Shown: positions 25,546 to 39,280 of the stretch, piece by piece | Layout of the letters: each line of letters opens with the position of its first letter | Numbering within the stretch: position 1 is the stretch's first letter | From: Citrobacter telavivensis | GTDB lineage: Bacteria; Pseudomonadota; Gammaproteobacteria; Enterobacterales; Enterobacteriaceae | NCBI GenBank assembly: GCA_009363175.1 | Contig: CP045205.1 | Coordinates: 5,208,001 to 5,272,000, forward strand | Direction of reading: 5' to 3' | Length of the DNA stretch: 64,000 bases | Program-made: the position numbers and the translations under genes | The notes under the pieces: model-generated | The model's input: only the letters and a program-made list of their open reading frames with translations | The model's database searches: none | Told to the model about the DNA's origin: nothing

Positions 25546-27107
25546 GCAGGCAAGGCATCGCCTTCGCGAACGCGGAACACTTTCACCATCTCTTTTAAGT
25601 GTAACGCCTGCTCGTTCAGTGACGCCGCTGCCGCAACGGACTCCTCAACCAGACAGGAGTTCTGTTGCGTGGTGGCGTCAATCAGGCCAATCGCGCTGTT
25701 GATCTGCGAGATACCCTCGGTCTGCTCACGACTGGCCTGGCCGATCTCCCGTAGGATCACATCCATCTCTTCAACGTTGTTTACCATGCCGTTAATCAGG
25801 GCATTAGCCTTCTCGACCAGTTGCATCCCTTCTTGGGTCTGACCGGTGGAATCCTCAATCAGATGGCGAATCTCGCTGGCAGAAGACGCGCTCTTCTGCG
25901 CCAGTTGGCGTACCTCTCCCGCTACCACGGCAAATCCGCGGCCATGCTCACCGGCTCGCGCAGCTTCAACCGCCGCATTCAGCGCCAGAATATTAGTCTG
26001 AAAGGCAATAGAGTCAATCAGGTTGATGATGTCTGACATCCGGTTAGTCGTTTCATTAATCACGCGCATTTTCTGCGTCACCTGATTCATCATCTCGCCA
26101 TTGTTCTTCACGACGGTCGCCGCCCCCGCTGAGAGTTTCGTCGCTTCTCCGGTATGTTCGGCGGTATTTTTGACCGTGGCAGTGATCTGCTCCATCGACG
26201 CTGCGGTCTGCTCGACAGAGCTCGCCTGTTCTTCGGTACGCGCAGCCAGATCCTGGTTTCCGGCGACAATCTGCGCCGCCGCGCTGGAGATATTCTCTGA
26301 GCCGTTCTGAACCTCCTGGACTATCTCCAGCAGACGAGTTTTCATTACCATCAGCGCATGCAGCAGTTCGCCGGTCTCATCTTTCTGCGTGGTAATGATA
26401 TTGCGGGTCAGGTCACCCTCGGCAATCGCTTCGGCAAACTGCACCGCTTCATTCAACGGCCGGGTGATGGAACGCACGATATACCAGCCCATGATACAGC
26501 CCGCGGCAATGCCGATGAGCGCCAGTGCGCTAAGCAGCGCCCGGTTCGTGTTAAAGTCGCTTTCCACCTGTGCGCCAGCGCGCAGCATCTGCCTGTCTTC
26601 AATGGCGATCAATGCCTGAACTTTAGCTTTATAGTCCTGCTGTACATTAACCGTCGTGGTCATCATCTCCTGCATCGCCGCCTGTCGGTTATGGTTTTGC
26701 AGTTCCTGCAGAATGCGAAATCGGGAGGCGAGATACTGCTCACGCACATCGCGGATCCCAGCGATGACATTCTTCGATTCGGCATTCAACGGCGCGGCGT
26801 TCAGTTCATCCAGCAGCACCGTGATTTGCTCGCTTATGGCGTCGAGTTTTTTCTGTGACGTCTGGGCCCACCGCCCCTCTTCGTCCATCAGCATCAGTTG
26901 CTGCGTGCTGACAAAATCCTGGAAATGATCGACAAGCTTGTTGGCTTTTACCGTGATGGGATAATCATTGGTAATGATGTTTTGCATACCACTGTTGGCG
27001 CGGTCCAGGCTAAATAAGGAAAGGCCCGAACTCACCATCATCAGTACAATAAACAATCCAAACGCGATAAATAATTTTGAGCGAATTTTCATGTTACGCA
27101 AAAACAT
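25542..27107 (-). CDS. Methyl-accepting chemotaxis protein
   Basis: This 521-residue receptor starts at [17 protein letters not shown] behind GGGAGAATAT; an upstream extension of 19 codons is unlikely. Membrane segments lie at about residues 13-33 and 190-212, enclosing a four-helix-bundle periplasmic sensor. A HAMP domain ([22 protein letters not shown]) and the signalling coiled coil follow, with the hairpin tip [33 protein letters not shown]. The chain ends EGDALPA and lacks the C-terminal pentapeptide that tethers CheR/CheB, so adaptation would rely on other receptors. E. coli K-12 has no MCP at this site besides aer. The ligand is unknown. Confidence 0.92.
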   Translation of the reverse strand: MFLRNMKIRSKLFIAFGLFIVLMMVSSGLSLFSLDRANSGMQNIITNDYPITVKANKLVDHFQDFVSTQQLMLMDEEGRWAQTSQKKLDAISEQITVLLDELNAAPLNAESKNVIAGIRDVREQYLASRFRILQELQNHNRQAAMQEMMTTTVNVQQDYKAKVQALIAIEDRQMLRAGAQVESDFNTNRALLSALALIGIAAGCIMGWYIVRSITRPLNEAVQFAEAIAEGDLTRNIITTQKDETGELLHALMVMKTRLLEIVQEVQNGSENISSAAAQIVAGNQDLAARTEEQASSVEQTAASMEQITATVKNTAEHTGEATKLSAGAATVVKNNGEMMNQVTQKMRVINETTNRMSDIINLIDSIAFQTNILALNAAVEAARAGEHGRGFAVVAGEVRQLAQKSASSASEIRHLIEDSTGQTQEGMQLVEKANALINGMVNNVEEMDVILREIGQASREQTEGISQINSAIGLIDATTQQNSCLVEESVAAAASLNEQALHLKEMVKVFRVREGDALPA

Positions 27108-27370
27108 ATATTCTCCCTGGAGATAGTTTTCTTCAGACAGATTCCTTATCGGTAACAATTTCACTAACTTTATGAATTTGATCGCTTTTTATTATCAATA
27201 ATTGCTGGTAAATAGTTTTTAACGATGAATAGAGGCAGACCGATCGTTATATAAACGATTTTTTATAATGTCTAAATAGCAAAAAGAGGGAAACTGAAAG
27301 CGGTTAATAAAATAGAGAAATAACCCGTAGGTGGTAATATTTAATATGCTGTTAACATTATTATTACAAT

Positions 27371-27396
27371 AACGCTTGCCGTTACAGGCAAGCGTT
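27371..27396 (-). terminator. Terminator downstream of aer
   Basis: AACGCTTGCC, GTTACA and GGCAAGCGTT form a perfect 10-bp stem immediately past the aer stop on the minus strand, followed by ATTGTAATAATAA. It may also serve the interval before the MCP gene. Confidence 0.65.
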
Positions 27397-27416
27397 GATG
27401 AGGATAAAGGAAAGGA

Positions 27417-28937
27417 TTAGTGCAGCACCGTCACGGCATCTTCCAGACGGCTGGCGCGGTGTTTCACCATGGCGGACACCTGGGCGCTCTCTTCAACCAG
27501 TTCGGCGTTCTTTTGTGTAATGTGGTTAAGTTCATCCACCGCACGCGTCAGGCTGGTCAAGCCATCTGACTGTTCCAGTGTGGAATGGCTAATCTGCGCA
27601 ATCAACTGGGTGACGTTCTGAACCTGAGAGACAATATCATCCATCGTGCGCCCCGCCGCATGGACCTGCTGGGAGCCAGACTGCACTTTATCCGCACTGG
27701 CATCGATCAGCTTGCGAATATCGTTCGCCGCGCTGGCGCTGCGACTGGCCAGATGGCGTACTTCACCCGCCACAACGGCAAACCCTTTCCCCTGCTCACC
27801 CGCCCTGGCCGCTTCAACCGCGGCGTTTAGCGCAAGGATATTCGTCTGGAAAGCGATGTCGTTGATAAGCGTAGTGATGGTACCGATGCGCTGCGTGCTG
27901 TTGGCGATGTCATCCATGGTTTTAATCACGGTGTCCATCGCCTCGCCGCCCTGCGTCGCCGCGTTACTGGCAGCAATCGACAGCTTATCGGCTGCGGACG
28001 CGGTTTCTGAGTTTTGTTTAACCGACGCCGCCATTTGATTCATGGTGGTCACCGTCTGCTGCACGTTATCGACCGTCTGACGGGTGTGCTTATTCAGATC
28101 GTCATTACCTTTCGCCAGCGTTTCGCTGCCGTTTCTGACGCTCGACACCTGGCTTGAAACATCGTTGATTAGCCAGCGACACATCAGACCAAGCTGTCCG
28201 ACGGCGCGTAGCATCAATCCCAGTTCGTCGCTGCGGTTCAGATGCGCCACGCTGTTCCGCTCACCGGTCGCCACCTTCAGCGCCTGTTTCGCTACATTCT
28301 CAATCGGGCGAACAATCTGCCACTCAAATGCAGCCGTACCCAGCAGCATCACCAGCGCGCACATCAGTTGTGCGGGCCATAACGCACCGGACAGTTGCAG
28401 CGTCGCCGCCAGCACGCCATAAATGAGCACCATCACGCAACGAACCCGCCAACGCACCGGCATTGCCGGCAGTTTCCCGAGCCATCCTTTACGCACCACC
28501 AACCCCTTGTGGATCCGGCGCGAACAACGGCCTTCATTGAGCGCCTGATATAAAGGCTCAACGGCGGCGATCTCCGCGTCCGTCGCGCGGGTACGGATCG
28601 ACATGTATCCCGTCACGTTCCCCTCGCGTACCATCGGTACCGCGTTCGCCCTTACCCAGTAATGATCGCCATTTTTACGGCGGTTCTTGACGATGCCGCT
28701 CCACGGCTCGCCCTGCTGCAGGGTGTACCACATGTCGGCAAAGGCCGCTTTCGGCATATCCGGGTGACGCACCAGGTTATGAGGTTGCGCCAACAATTCA
28801 TTGATCGAATAACCGCTGATATTGACGAAGGTATCGTTGGCGTGAGTGATGTAACTGTGGAGATCGGTAGTCGACATGAGGGTCGTATCGTCATCCAGCG
28901 GTGTATTTTGCTGGGTGACGTAGAGATGAGAAGACAT
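27417..28937 (-). CDS. aer: Aerotaxis/energy receptor Aer
   Basis: Aer is 506 residues and senses redox state through FAD. The N-terminal PAS domain is clear ([20 protein letters not shown], then [19 protein letters not shown] and GYMSIRTR). A single hydrophobic hairpin ([14 protein letters not shown] to [10 protein letters not shown]) anchors it in the inner membrane without a periplasmic domain. HAMP-like and signalling domains follow, with [29 protein letters not shown]. It signals to CheA/CheW to steer cells toward preferred oxygen levels. It is divergent from patA, as in E. coli. Confidence 0.96.
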   Translation of the reverse strand: MSSHLYVTQQNTPLDDDTTLMSTTDLHSYITHANDTFVNISGYSINELLAQPHNLVRHPDMPKAAFADMWYTLQQGEPWSGIVKNRRKNGDHYWVRANAVPMVREGNVTGYMSIRTRATDAEIAAVEPLYQALNEGRCSRRIHKGLVVRKGWLGKLPAMPVRWRVRCVMVLIYGVLAATLQLSGALWPAQLMCALVMLLGTAAFEWQIVRPIENVAKQALKVATGERNSVAHLNRSDELGLMLRAVGQLGLMCRWLINDVSSQVSSVRNGSETLAKGNDDLNKHTRQTVDNVQQTVTTMNQMAASVKQNSETASAADKLSIAASNAATQGGEAMDTVIKTMDDIANSTQRIGTITTLINDIAFQTNILALNAAVEAARAGEQGKGFAVVAGEVRHLASRSASAANDIRKLIDASADKVQSGSQQVHAAGRTMDDIVSQVQNVTQLIAQISHSTLEQSDGLTSLTRAVDELNHITQKNAELVEESAQVSAMVKHRASRLEDAVTVLH

Positions 28938-30748
<1,811 letters not shown>

Positions 30749-30780
30749 ACTCAATGCCGGGACATTCTGTCAGGCAAACA

Positions 30781-30807
30781 AAAGCCCCCTGCCCGGGGGC
30801 TTTTTTT
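30781..30807 (+). terminator. Rho-independent terminator of patA
   Basis: AAAGCCCCCTGCCCGGGGGC is followed by TTTTTTT. The GC-rich stem (GCCCCC/GGGGGC) plus T-run is a standard intrinsic terminator 33 bases after the patA stop. Confidence 0.92.
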
Positions 30808-30893
30808 GAATCCCATCACAATCATTGCATTCCCCTTTTCCCTTTTACCCGTCGACGGCTAAATTAGTAACTCATCCGACCACATAACAATAA

Positions 30894-32933
<2,040 letters not shown>

Positions 32934-32934
32934 T

Positions 32935-33018
32935 GTGCCTGATGGCGCTACGCTTATCAGGCCTACGCAATAGTAATATGTTGTAGGCCGGATAAGGCAC
33001 AGCCGCCATCCGGCAATA
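32935..33018. repeat. REP pair (BIME) between fadH and rlmG
   Basis: GCCTGATGGCGCTACGCTTA and the facing GTAGGCCGGATAAGGCACAG form a head-to-head pair in the gap between convergent genes. This is the E. coli/Citrobacter REP style, unlike the GC-rich pair at 8910-9000. Confidence 0.88.
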
Positions 33019-33020
33019 CG

Positions 33021-34157
33021 TTAGCGCCGGCGGCCGACTTTCACCGCTTTGAGCACCACAAACTTATTGTTGGTGGCGACGGTGGTGCAGTTGCCGAAGA
33101 TCTTCTTCAGCTTGTGGAAGTAGTCGAGATGACGGTTGGCGACGATATACAGCTCGCCATTGATCTTCAGGCAACGACGGGCGTGGTGGAACATTTCCCA
33201 GGCAATGTTATCCGTCAGCGCATGCTTCTGATGGAACGGCGGATTGCACAGTACGGCATTAAAGCGGAAAGGCTCAACCCCGGACAGCGCGTTGTTAATC
33301 ATAAACTCGCAGCGATCGATGGCCTCAGGGAGGTTGGTTTCCACATTCAGACGGCTGGAAGCGACCGCCATCGGAGATTCATCGACAAAGACCACGTTAG
33401 CCTGCGGATTTTTTTCCAACAGCGTCAGGCCAATCACCCCGTTGCCGCAGCCGAGATCGACAATCTCCCCTTCCAGATTCTCTGGCAGGTTCTGCATAAA
33501 GAAGCGCGCACCAATATCCAGCCCGGTGCGGGAGAAAACGTTGGCATGGTTGTGGATGGTCCAGTCGGTGCCTTCCAGTTTCCAGCTCAGCGTCTCCGGC
33601 GCTTCGGCCAGCGCCGGTTCGTTGAAGGTGCAGTTGATAAGACGCGCCTTTTTCCACGCCAGCGTGGTGGTCGTTGGACCGAGCACTTTCTCAAATAACT
33701 CCAGCGTGGAGTTATGGATGTCACGCGCCTTTGCGCCGGCAATGATACGGGTTTGCGGGGTCACCACTTTTCGCAGCGCACGCAGCTGTTGTTCGAGCAG
33801 AGCCAGCGTTTTTGGCACTTTGATGAGTACCACGCCCGGCGCCTGCGGATACTCCGCCGTGCTGTCGAGAAACTTGACGCTGGACTCCGCGATATCGTTA
33901 TGGCGCAAATTTTCCCGCGTTGCCAGTTCGCTTAAATAAGAATCACCAATGCTGTACGGCGACTGCTCCGCCAGCGCACAGCTCAGCGCACCAAAGGTAT
34001 CATTCAGGATCAGCACCGGGCCGCGAATCTCCGTATCGTCCAACTGTTGCAGCAGATACTCATCCGCCGCTTCCCACGCCAGCAGTGGGTTAACGTCGTC
34101 CGTTTCCGGGAAACGTTTTAGTGTCAGTGAACGGAAACCGTTGTCTGTGTGGCTCAT
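33021..34157 (-). CDS. rlmG: 23S rRNA (guanine-1835-N2)-methyltransferase RlmG
   Basis: RlmG methylates G1835 of 23S rRNA. The ATG at 34155-34157 ([11 protein letters not shown]) lies 5 bases after AGGAGGG and gives 378 residues; the longer frame upstream is not supported. It has an N-terminal RsmC-like domain and a C-terminal Rossmann methyltransferase with SAM loop [18 protein letters not shown], acidic [12 protein letters not shown] and the catalytic NPPF motif in [14 protein letters not shown], characteristic of N2-guanine methyltransferases. The basic tail VGRRR fits RNA binding. It is divergent from ygjP. Confidence 0.95.
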   Translation of the reverse strand: MSHTDNGFRSLTLKRFPETDDVNPLLAWEAADEYLLQQLDDTEIRGPVLILNDTFGALSCALAEQSPYSIGDSYLSELATRENLRHNDIAESSVKFLDSTAEYPQAPGVVLIKVPKTLALLEQQLRALRKVVTPQTRIIAGAKARDIHNSTLELFEKVLGPTTTTLAWKKARLINCTFNEPALAEAPETLSWKLEGTDWTIHNHANVFSRTGLDIGARFFMQNLPENLEGEIVDLGCGNGVIGLTLLEKNPQANVVFVDESPMAVASSRLNVETNLPEAIDRCEFMINNALSGVEPFRFNAVLCNPPFHQKHALTDNIAWEMFHHARRCLKINGELYIVANRHLDYFHKLKKIFGNCTTVATNNKFVVLKAVKVGRRR

Positions 34158-34243
34158 CGGCCCTCCTGAATGGTAAAATTTCGGCGTATCCCTTAAAAGG
34201 GTGCGTGAGTATACAACAATTTTGTTAATTGGCGTGGACTGAG

Positions 34244-34747
34244 ATGAACGAACTGAACTACCTCCAGGGCTACCCGGAAAACCTGCTTTCACAGGTGCGC
34301 ACGCTGATTGCCGAGCAGCGGCTGGGCACGGTGCTGGAAAAGCGCTATCCGGGAACGCATGATTTCGCGACGGATAAAGCGCTGTGGCAATACACCCAGG
34401 ATCTGAAAAGTCAGTTTCTGCGTAATGCCCCGCCGATCAACAAAGTGATGTATGACAATAAGATCCACGTACTGAAAAATGCGCTTGGGCTGCACACGGC
34501 AGTCTCTCGCGTGCAGGGCGGCAAGCTAAAAGCGAAAGCCGAGATCCGCGTCGCCACCGTGTTTCGCAACGCGCCGGAACCCTTTTTACGGATGATCGTC
34601 GTACACGAACTGGCGCATCTGAAGGAAAAAGAGCACAACAAAGCGTTTTATCAGCTTTGCTGCCACATGGAACCACAGTATCACCAGTTGGAATTTGATA
34701 CGCGCCTCTGGTTGACGCAGTTGTCGTTAAAGGAAACTGCGCAGTAG
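34244..34747 (+). CDS. ygjP: M48-type metallopeptidase family protein YgjP
   Basis: YgjP is 167 residues from the ATG at 34244 ([18 protein letters not shown]), the length of the E. coli protein; the ATG 5 codons upstream is less likely. The zinc-peptidase motif [16 protein letters not shown], with the HExxH-like HELAH and a downstream histidine, lies at about residues 121-136. The family is linked to UTP pyrophosphatase-like and WLM peptidase-fold proteins, and its role in cells is not settled. Confidence 0.9.
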   Translation: MNELNYLQGYPENLLSQVRTLIAEQRLGTVLEKRYPGTHDFATDKALWQYTQDLKSQFLRNAPPINKVMYDNKIHVLKNALGLHTAVSRVQGGKLKAKAEIRVATVFRNAPEPFLRMIVVHELAHLKEKEHNKAFYQLCCHMEPQYHQLEFDTRLWLTQLSLKETAQ

Positions 34748-34816
34748 CGCACTGGCTTTGTCATAAAGGCGTGCTAAATTGACGAAAGAATCCCTTTATG
34801 GAGCCTGAAGGCATTT

Positions 34817-35815
34817 ATGATACGTTTCGCAGTGATTGGCACAAACTGGATCACCCGTCAGTTTGTGGATGCCGCCCATGAGACCGGCAAATATAAATTA
34901 ACCGCAGTTTATTCCCGCAGCCTCGAACAGGCGCAAACTTTCGCTAATGATTACCTCGTCGAGCATCTGTTTACCTCGCTGGATGCAATGGCGCAGAGCG
35001 ATGCGATTGATGCGGTGTACATTGCCAGTCCGAACTCGCTGCACTTTCCCCAGACCCAACTGTTTCTGAGCCATAAAAAGCATGTGATCTGCGAAAAACC
35101 GCTGGCGTCGAATCTGACCGAAGTGGAAGCCGCTATCGCCTGTGCGCGGGAAAATCAGGTGGTGCTCTATGAAGCCTTTAAAACCGCCAGTCTGCCTAAT
35201 TTCCTGCTACTACAGCAGTCGCTGCCGAAAGTCGGTAAGGTGCGCAAAGCGTTCCTCAATTACTGCCAGTACTCTTCGCGCTATCAGCGCTATCTCGACG
35301 GCGAAAACCCGAACACCTTTAACCCTGCCTTCTCCAACGGATCGATCATGGACATCGGTTTCTACTGCCTGGCATCCGCCGTGGCACTGTGGGGAGAACC
35401 GCACAGCGTACAGGCCTGCGCCAGTTTGTTGGAAAGCGGCGTCGATGCCCATGGCGTCGTGGTGATGGACTACGGTGATTTCAGCGTCACTCTCCAGCAT
35501 TCCAAAGTGAGCGACTCCGTTATCGACAGCGAAATCCAGGGCGAAGCCGGATCGCTGGTGATCGAAAAAATCTCCGAATGCCAGAAGGTCTGCTTTGTTC
35601 CACGCGGCGGGAAAACCCAGGACCTTACCCAACCACAGCACATCAATACTATGCTGTATGAGGCACAGGCGTTTGCAGAACTGGTGGACGCCAATGAAGT
35701 GAATCATCCTGGATTGTCGAACAGTCGCATCACGGCAAAACTGCTGACCGAGATTCGTCGCCAGACTGGCGTCATCTTCCCGGCAGATGACGTCAGCCGT
35801 GCGGCCACTGCGTAA
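34817..35815 (+). CDS. ygjR: Gfo/Idh/MocA-family oxidoreductase YgjR
   Basis: This 332-residue NAD(P)-dependent dehydrogenase has a Rossmann start (RFAVIGTNWITRQFVDAA), the EKP motif in HVICEKPLASNLTEVEAA (about residues 93-110) that binds the cofactor, and the C-terminal alpha/beta domain with GSIMDIGFYCLASA. The substrate is probably a sugar or related polyol; none is known. In E. coli ygjQ separates ygjP from ygjR, whereas here they are 69 bases apart and ygjQ is absent. Confidence 0.9.
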   Translation: MIRFAVIGTNWITRQFVDAAHETGKYKLTAVYSRSLEQAQTFANDYLVEHLFTSLDAMAQSDAIDAVYIASPNSLHFPQTQLFLSHKKHVICEKPLASNLTEVEAAIACARENQVVLYEAFKTASLPNFLLLQQSLPKVGKVRKAFLNYCQYSSRYQRYLDGENPNTFNPAFSNGSIMDIGFYCLASAVALWGEPHSVQACASLLESGVDAHGVVVMDYGDFSVTLQHSKVSDSVIDSEIQGEAGSLVIEKISECQKVCFVPRGGKTQDLTQPQHINTMLYEAQAFAELVDANEVNHPGLSNSRITAKLLTEIRRQTGVIFPADDVSRAATA

Positions 35816-35877
35816 AACATTGTAAAACAGATGTTACAGGCCATTGACGGAATGCGTGGCCTGTCATATTTTGTTAC

Positions 35878-36071
35878 CTGCAAAGGGGAGTAACTTCATT
35901 GTCGGTCGATCGTCATTACGATGTGTGAGAAACCACATCCGGTCACCGGGCAACGAAAAAGGAATGCGTTAACGCATTCTTTTTTTGTTGTAAGTGAGAC
36001 CTTGCCGGAAGGCGAGGTCTATGCATAAAAAAGCAGCGGCTGACGTCTTCCGACGTTGGCCTTTTTTATGC
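35878..36071 (+). ncRNA. yybP-ykoY manganese riboswitch (PRE element) in the alx leader
   Basis: The 270-base alx leader has the conserved motifs of the class: AAAGGGGAGTAACTTC, then CGGTCGATCG, the ACCACATCCGGTCACCGGGC side and CAACG. An intrinsic terminator with stem GAATGCGTT/AACGCATTC and a T8 tail follows at 35971-35987. A second hairpin closes before the alx start (GCATAAAAAAGCAGC pairing toward CTTTTTTATGC, 36023-36071), sequestering the ribosome site. In E. coli this element turns on alx with manganese and high pH. Confidence 0.88.
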
Positions 36072-36084
36072 GTAAGGAATATTT

Positions 36085-37050
36085 ATGAATACTGTCGGCA
36101 CACCGTTGTTATGGGGCGGATTCGCTGTTGTTGTGGTGATTATGCTGGCTATCGACCTCTTTTTGCAGGGGCGTCGTGGCGTACATACGATGACCATGAA
36201 ACAAGCGGCCGCCTGGTCCCTGGTCTGGGTTACGCTCTCGCTGTTGTTCAACGCGGCGTTCTGGTGGTACCTGGTACAAACCGAAGGCCGCGCCGTCGCC
36301 GATCCGCAGGCGCTGGCGTTCCTCACCGGTTATCTGATTGAAAAATCTCTCGCCGTCGATAACGTCTTTGTCTGGCTGATGCTGTTCAGCTACTTCTCGG
36401 TGCCGCCAGCACTGCAGCGTCGGGTACTGGTGTACGGCGTGTTGGGCGCAATCATCCTGCGTACGGTCATGATTTTTGCGGGTACGTGGCTTATCACCCA
36501 GTTCGACTGGATCCTGTACCTGTTTGGCGCGTTCCTCCTGTTTACCGGGGTGAAGATGGCGCTGGCGAAAGAGGACGATTCCGGAATCGGCGACAAACCG
36601 CTGGTACGCTGGCTGCGCGGACATCTGCGTATGACCGATACCATCGAAAACGAACATTTCTTCGTGCGTAAAAATGGTCTGCTGTATGTCACGCCGCTGA
36701 TGCTGGTGCTGATTCTGGTGGAACTGAGCGACGTTATTTTTGCGGTCGACAGTATTCCCGCCATCTTCGCCGTCACCACCGACCCGTTCATCGTGCTGAC
36801 CTCAAACCTGTTCGCGATCCTCGGTCTGCGTGCAATGTACTTCCTGCTGTCAGGGGTTGCAGAGCGGTTCTCAATGCTGAAATACGGTCTGGCGGTGATC
36901 CTGGTATTTATCGGCATTAAGATGCTGATCGTCGACTTCTACCATATCCCGATTGCGATTTCGCTGGGCGTGGTATTTGGCATCCTGGTCGTAACGCTAC
37001 TGATCAATGCCTGGGTCAACTATCAGCATGATAAGAAACAGCAGGCGTAA
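36085..37050 (+). CDS. alx: Alx, TerC-family membrane protein
   Basis: Alx is 321 residues with about nine membrane helices. TerC-family residues include the acidic ones in [19 protein letters not shown] (about 93-111) and [19 protein letters not shown] (about 212-230), the likely cation-binding site. In E. coli, Alx helps control manganese export and responds to high pH. Transcription is governed by the riboswitch in its leader. The C-terminus is a cytoplasmic basic tail ([10 protein letters not shown]). Confidence 0.95.
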   Translation: MNTVGTPLLWGGFAVVVVIMLAIDLFLQGRRGVHTMTMKQAAAWSLVWVTLSLLFNAAFWWYLVQTEGRAVADPQALAFLTGYLIEKSLAVDNVFVWLMLFSYFSVPPALQRRVLVYGVLGAIILRTVMIFAGTWLITQFDWILYLFGAFLLFTGVKMALAKEDDSGIGDKPLVRWLRGHLRMTDTIENEHFFVRKNGLLYVTPLMLVLILVELSDVIFAVDSIPAIFAVTTDPFIVLTSNLFAILGLRAMYFLLSGVAERFSMLKYGLAVILVFIGIKMLIVDFYHIPIAISLGVVFGILVVTLLINAWVNYQHDKKQQA

Positions 37051-37302
37051 TTCTGTCGAGCCGGGCGGCGCTAGCGCGTCCCCGGCCAATAGACAATCCG
37101 GCGTCTGCTTTTTGTAGAACATGTCACATCATTGTTAATATTAAGTTACAAAACATGACTGCAGCATAAAATCCAGCATATTTCGCTTCCAGAAGCTTTA
37201 TCTTTCCTTATACTCAACCATGCAAACACTTTGTTACATCCGGAAAGAGGCGTCCATAGAACGCGCAAAGGATGAGCAACAACACAATGAAAGGATGATG
37301 AA

Positions 37303-38547
37303 ATGACTACGCAACGTTCTCCGGGGCTGCTGCAGCGTTTGGCTCAAGGAAGCCTGGTAAAACAAATTTTGGTCGGTCTCGTACTGGGGATCCTACTGGC
37401 ATGGATTTCAAAACCGGCGGCTATTGCCGTGGGTTTGCTCGGCACACTGTTCGTCGGCGCGTTAAAAGCCGTTGCCCCGGTGCTGGTTCTGATGCTGGTG
37501 ATGGCGTCTATCGCTAACCATCAGCACGGGCAAAAAACCAGCATTCGCCCGATTCTGTTTCTCTATCTGCTGGGGACATTTTCTGCCGCGCTTGCCGCGG
37601 TGGTCTTCAGTTTTGCCTTCCCTTCAACGCTGCATCTGACCACCAGCACAAATGATATTGTGCCGCCGTCGGGCATCGTGGAAGTCCTGCGCGGTCTGCT
37701 GATGAGCATGGTCTCCAACCCTATTGATGCACTGCTGAATGCCAACTATATCGGCATCCTGGTGTGGGCGGTCGGCCTCGGTTTTGCCCTGCGTCACGGC
37801 AACGACACCACCAAAAATCTGGTCAATGACATGTCGGATGCCGTCACCTTTATGGTGAAACTGGTGATCCGTTTTGCACCGATCGGTATTTTTGGCCTGG
37901 TCTCTTCCACGCTGGCAACCACCGGTTTCGCTACGCTGTGGGGCTATGCGCAACTGCTGGTCGTGCTGGTAGGCTGTATGGCTCTGGTTGCGCTGGTCAT
38001 CAACCCGCTGCTGGTGTTCTGGAAAATTCGTCGCAACCCGTATCCGCTGGTCTTTGCCTGCCTGCGTGAAAGCGGCGTCTACGCCTTCTTCACCCGCAGT
38101 TCTGCGGCGAATATTCCGGTGAATATGGCGCTGTGTGAAAAACTGAATCTGGATCGCGATACCTATTCCGTTTCTATCCCACTGGGTGCAACCATCAATA
38201 TGGCGGGCGCAGCGATCACCATTACGGTGTTAACGCTGGCGGCGGTGAATACGTTGGGGATCCCGGTGGATCTGCCCACCGCGCTGCTGCTGAGCGTCGT
38301 CGCCTCTCTATGTGCCTGTGGCGCATCGGGCGTCGCGGGCGGTTCGCTGCTGCTGATACCGCTGGCGTGTAATATGTTTGGTATCCCTAACGATATCGCC
38401 ATGCAGGTTGTTGCCGTTGGCTTTATCATCGGCGTGTTGCAGGATTCCTGTGAAACCGCGCTGAACTCGTCAACTGACGTCCTGTTTACCGCTGCAGCCT
38501 GTCAGGCTGAAGACGAACGTCTGGCGAATAATCCTCTGCGCAGCTAA
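37303..38547 (+). CDS. sstT: Serine/threonine:Na+ symporter SstT
   Basis: SstT, 414 residues, takes up serine and threonine with sodium and belongs to the DAACS family. The serine-rich re-entrant loop [19 protein letters not shown] (about 262-280), [16 protein letters not shown] and the [16 protein letters not shown] segment are diagnostic. The 250-base leader has a CA-rich ribosome-proximal sequence (GAGCAACAACACAATGAAAG) that fits a GcvB sRNA target, as known for E. coli sstT; that link is inference here. Confidence 0.95.
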   Translation: MTTQRSPGLLQRLAQGSLVKQILVGLVLGILLAWISKPAAIAVGLLGTLFVGALKAVAPVLVLMLVMASIANHQHGQKTSIRPILFLYLLGTFSAALAAVVFSFAFPSTLHLTTSTNDIVPPSGIVEVLRGLLMSMVSNPIDALLNANYIGILVWAVGLGFALRHGNDTTKNLVNDMSDAVTFMVKLVIRFAPIGIFGLVSSTLATTGFATLWGYAQLLVVLVGCMALVALVINPLLVFWKIRRNPYPLVFACLRESGVYAFFTRSSAANIPVNMALCEKLNLDRDTYSVSIPLGATINMAGAAITITVLTLAAVNTLGIPVDLPTALLLSVVASLCACGASGVAGGSLLLIPLACNMFGIPNDIAMQVVAVGFIIGVLQDSCETALNSSTDVLFTAAACQAEDERLANNPLRS

Positions 38548-38555
38548 GCGCCTGC

Positions 38556-38579
38556 CCCTTCCGTCATCTGGCGGAAGGG
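38556..38579. terminator. Terminator between sstT and ygjV
   Basis: CCCTTCCG and CGGAAGGG make a stem between convergent genes, overlapping the ygjV stop. It probably serves both strands. Confidence 0.7.
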
Positions 38580-39118
38580 TTCTCTTCCTGCACGCTTTTC
38601 TCAATTTTGAACGGATCGATTCCCCGGCGTTTCATGCGCCAGAAGCGGATAATATTCAGCCCGTTCATCACCAGAAAACTGCCTTCAATCAGCGTACCGC
38701 CAATCGATCCCAGCCAGAAGTTATGCACCACCCAGCAGGCTGTCGCACACCACATCACGCAGCGCACCGTTAATCCCTTACAGCGGAACAGCGCCCAGGT
38801 ACTGGCGAGCGTACCGATGATGGGCAGAATTTCCATCGCGTGCTGTAGCTTCGCCAGCCCAAGCACCAGTGTGAGGATAATAAACAGCGCCATCACCCAC
38901 AGTTTACGGGTGCGCATGGACACCAGGGTACGCACGGTGTTGAGTTCTGCGCTCATCCCGGCGGGCCAGGCGCCCATCAGAAAGAAGTGTACGCCTATTG
39001 TGGCGCTATAGACGGCAAGCTGGAGTCGGAAACGGCGCTCATCGCGGTTGAAAAACGTGGTAATGCCAATCAGAAACGCGAGTACACCTACGCCCTGAGC
39101 CAGCCAATACGCGGTCAT
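38564..39118 (-). CDS. ygjV: Inner-membrane protein YgjV
   Basis: This 184-residue membrane protein of the YgjV (Imp-YgjV) family has about five hydrophobic segments, from MTAYWLAQGVGVLAFLIGIT through VMALFIILTLVLGLA to CVMWCATACWVVHNF and SIGGTLIEGSFLVMNGLNII. It ends in a charged cytoplasmic tail. Function is unknown. It lies between sstT and uxaA as in E. coli. Confidence 0.9.
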   Translation of the reverse strand: MTAYWLAQGVGVLAFLIGITTFFNRDERRFRLQLAVYSATIGVHFFLMGAWPAGMSAELNTVRTLVSMRTRKLWVMALFIILTLVLGLAKLQHAMEILPIIGTLASTWALFRCKGLTVRCVMWCATACWVVHNFWLGSIGGTLIEGSFLVMNGLNIIRFWRMKRRGIDPFKIEKSVQEENPSAR

Positions 39119-39144
39119 GGGGGATCCTTGTCAGGAAATACAAA

Positions 39145-39180
39145 AACAAACGACGCTTCATCATATGAAACGTCGTTTTT
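39145..39180 (-). terminator. Terminator of uxaCA
   Basis: AAACGACG and CGTCGTTT flank a 15-base loop with inner complementarity (TTCAT/ATGAA). T-runs are present on both sides. It lies about 100 bases past the uxaA stop and in front of ygjV. Confidence 0.8.
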
Positions 39181-39280
39181 AAAATCCAGACTCATGTGAT
39201 TACCCGAAAGATTCCGTGCCACAGCAAGGCAAGACGGCCAGTTCGGTCATTCCCGCTGCGATGCGAAAGATAATGGGTAA

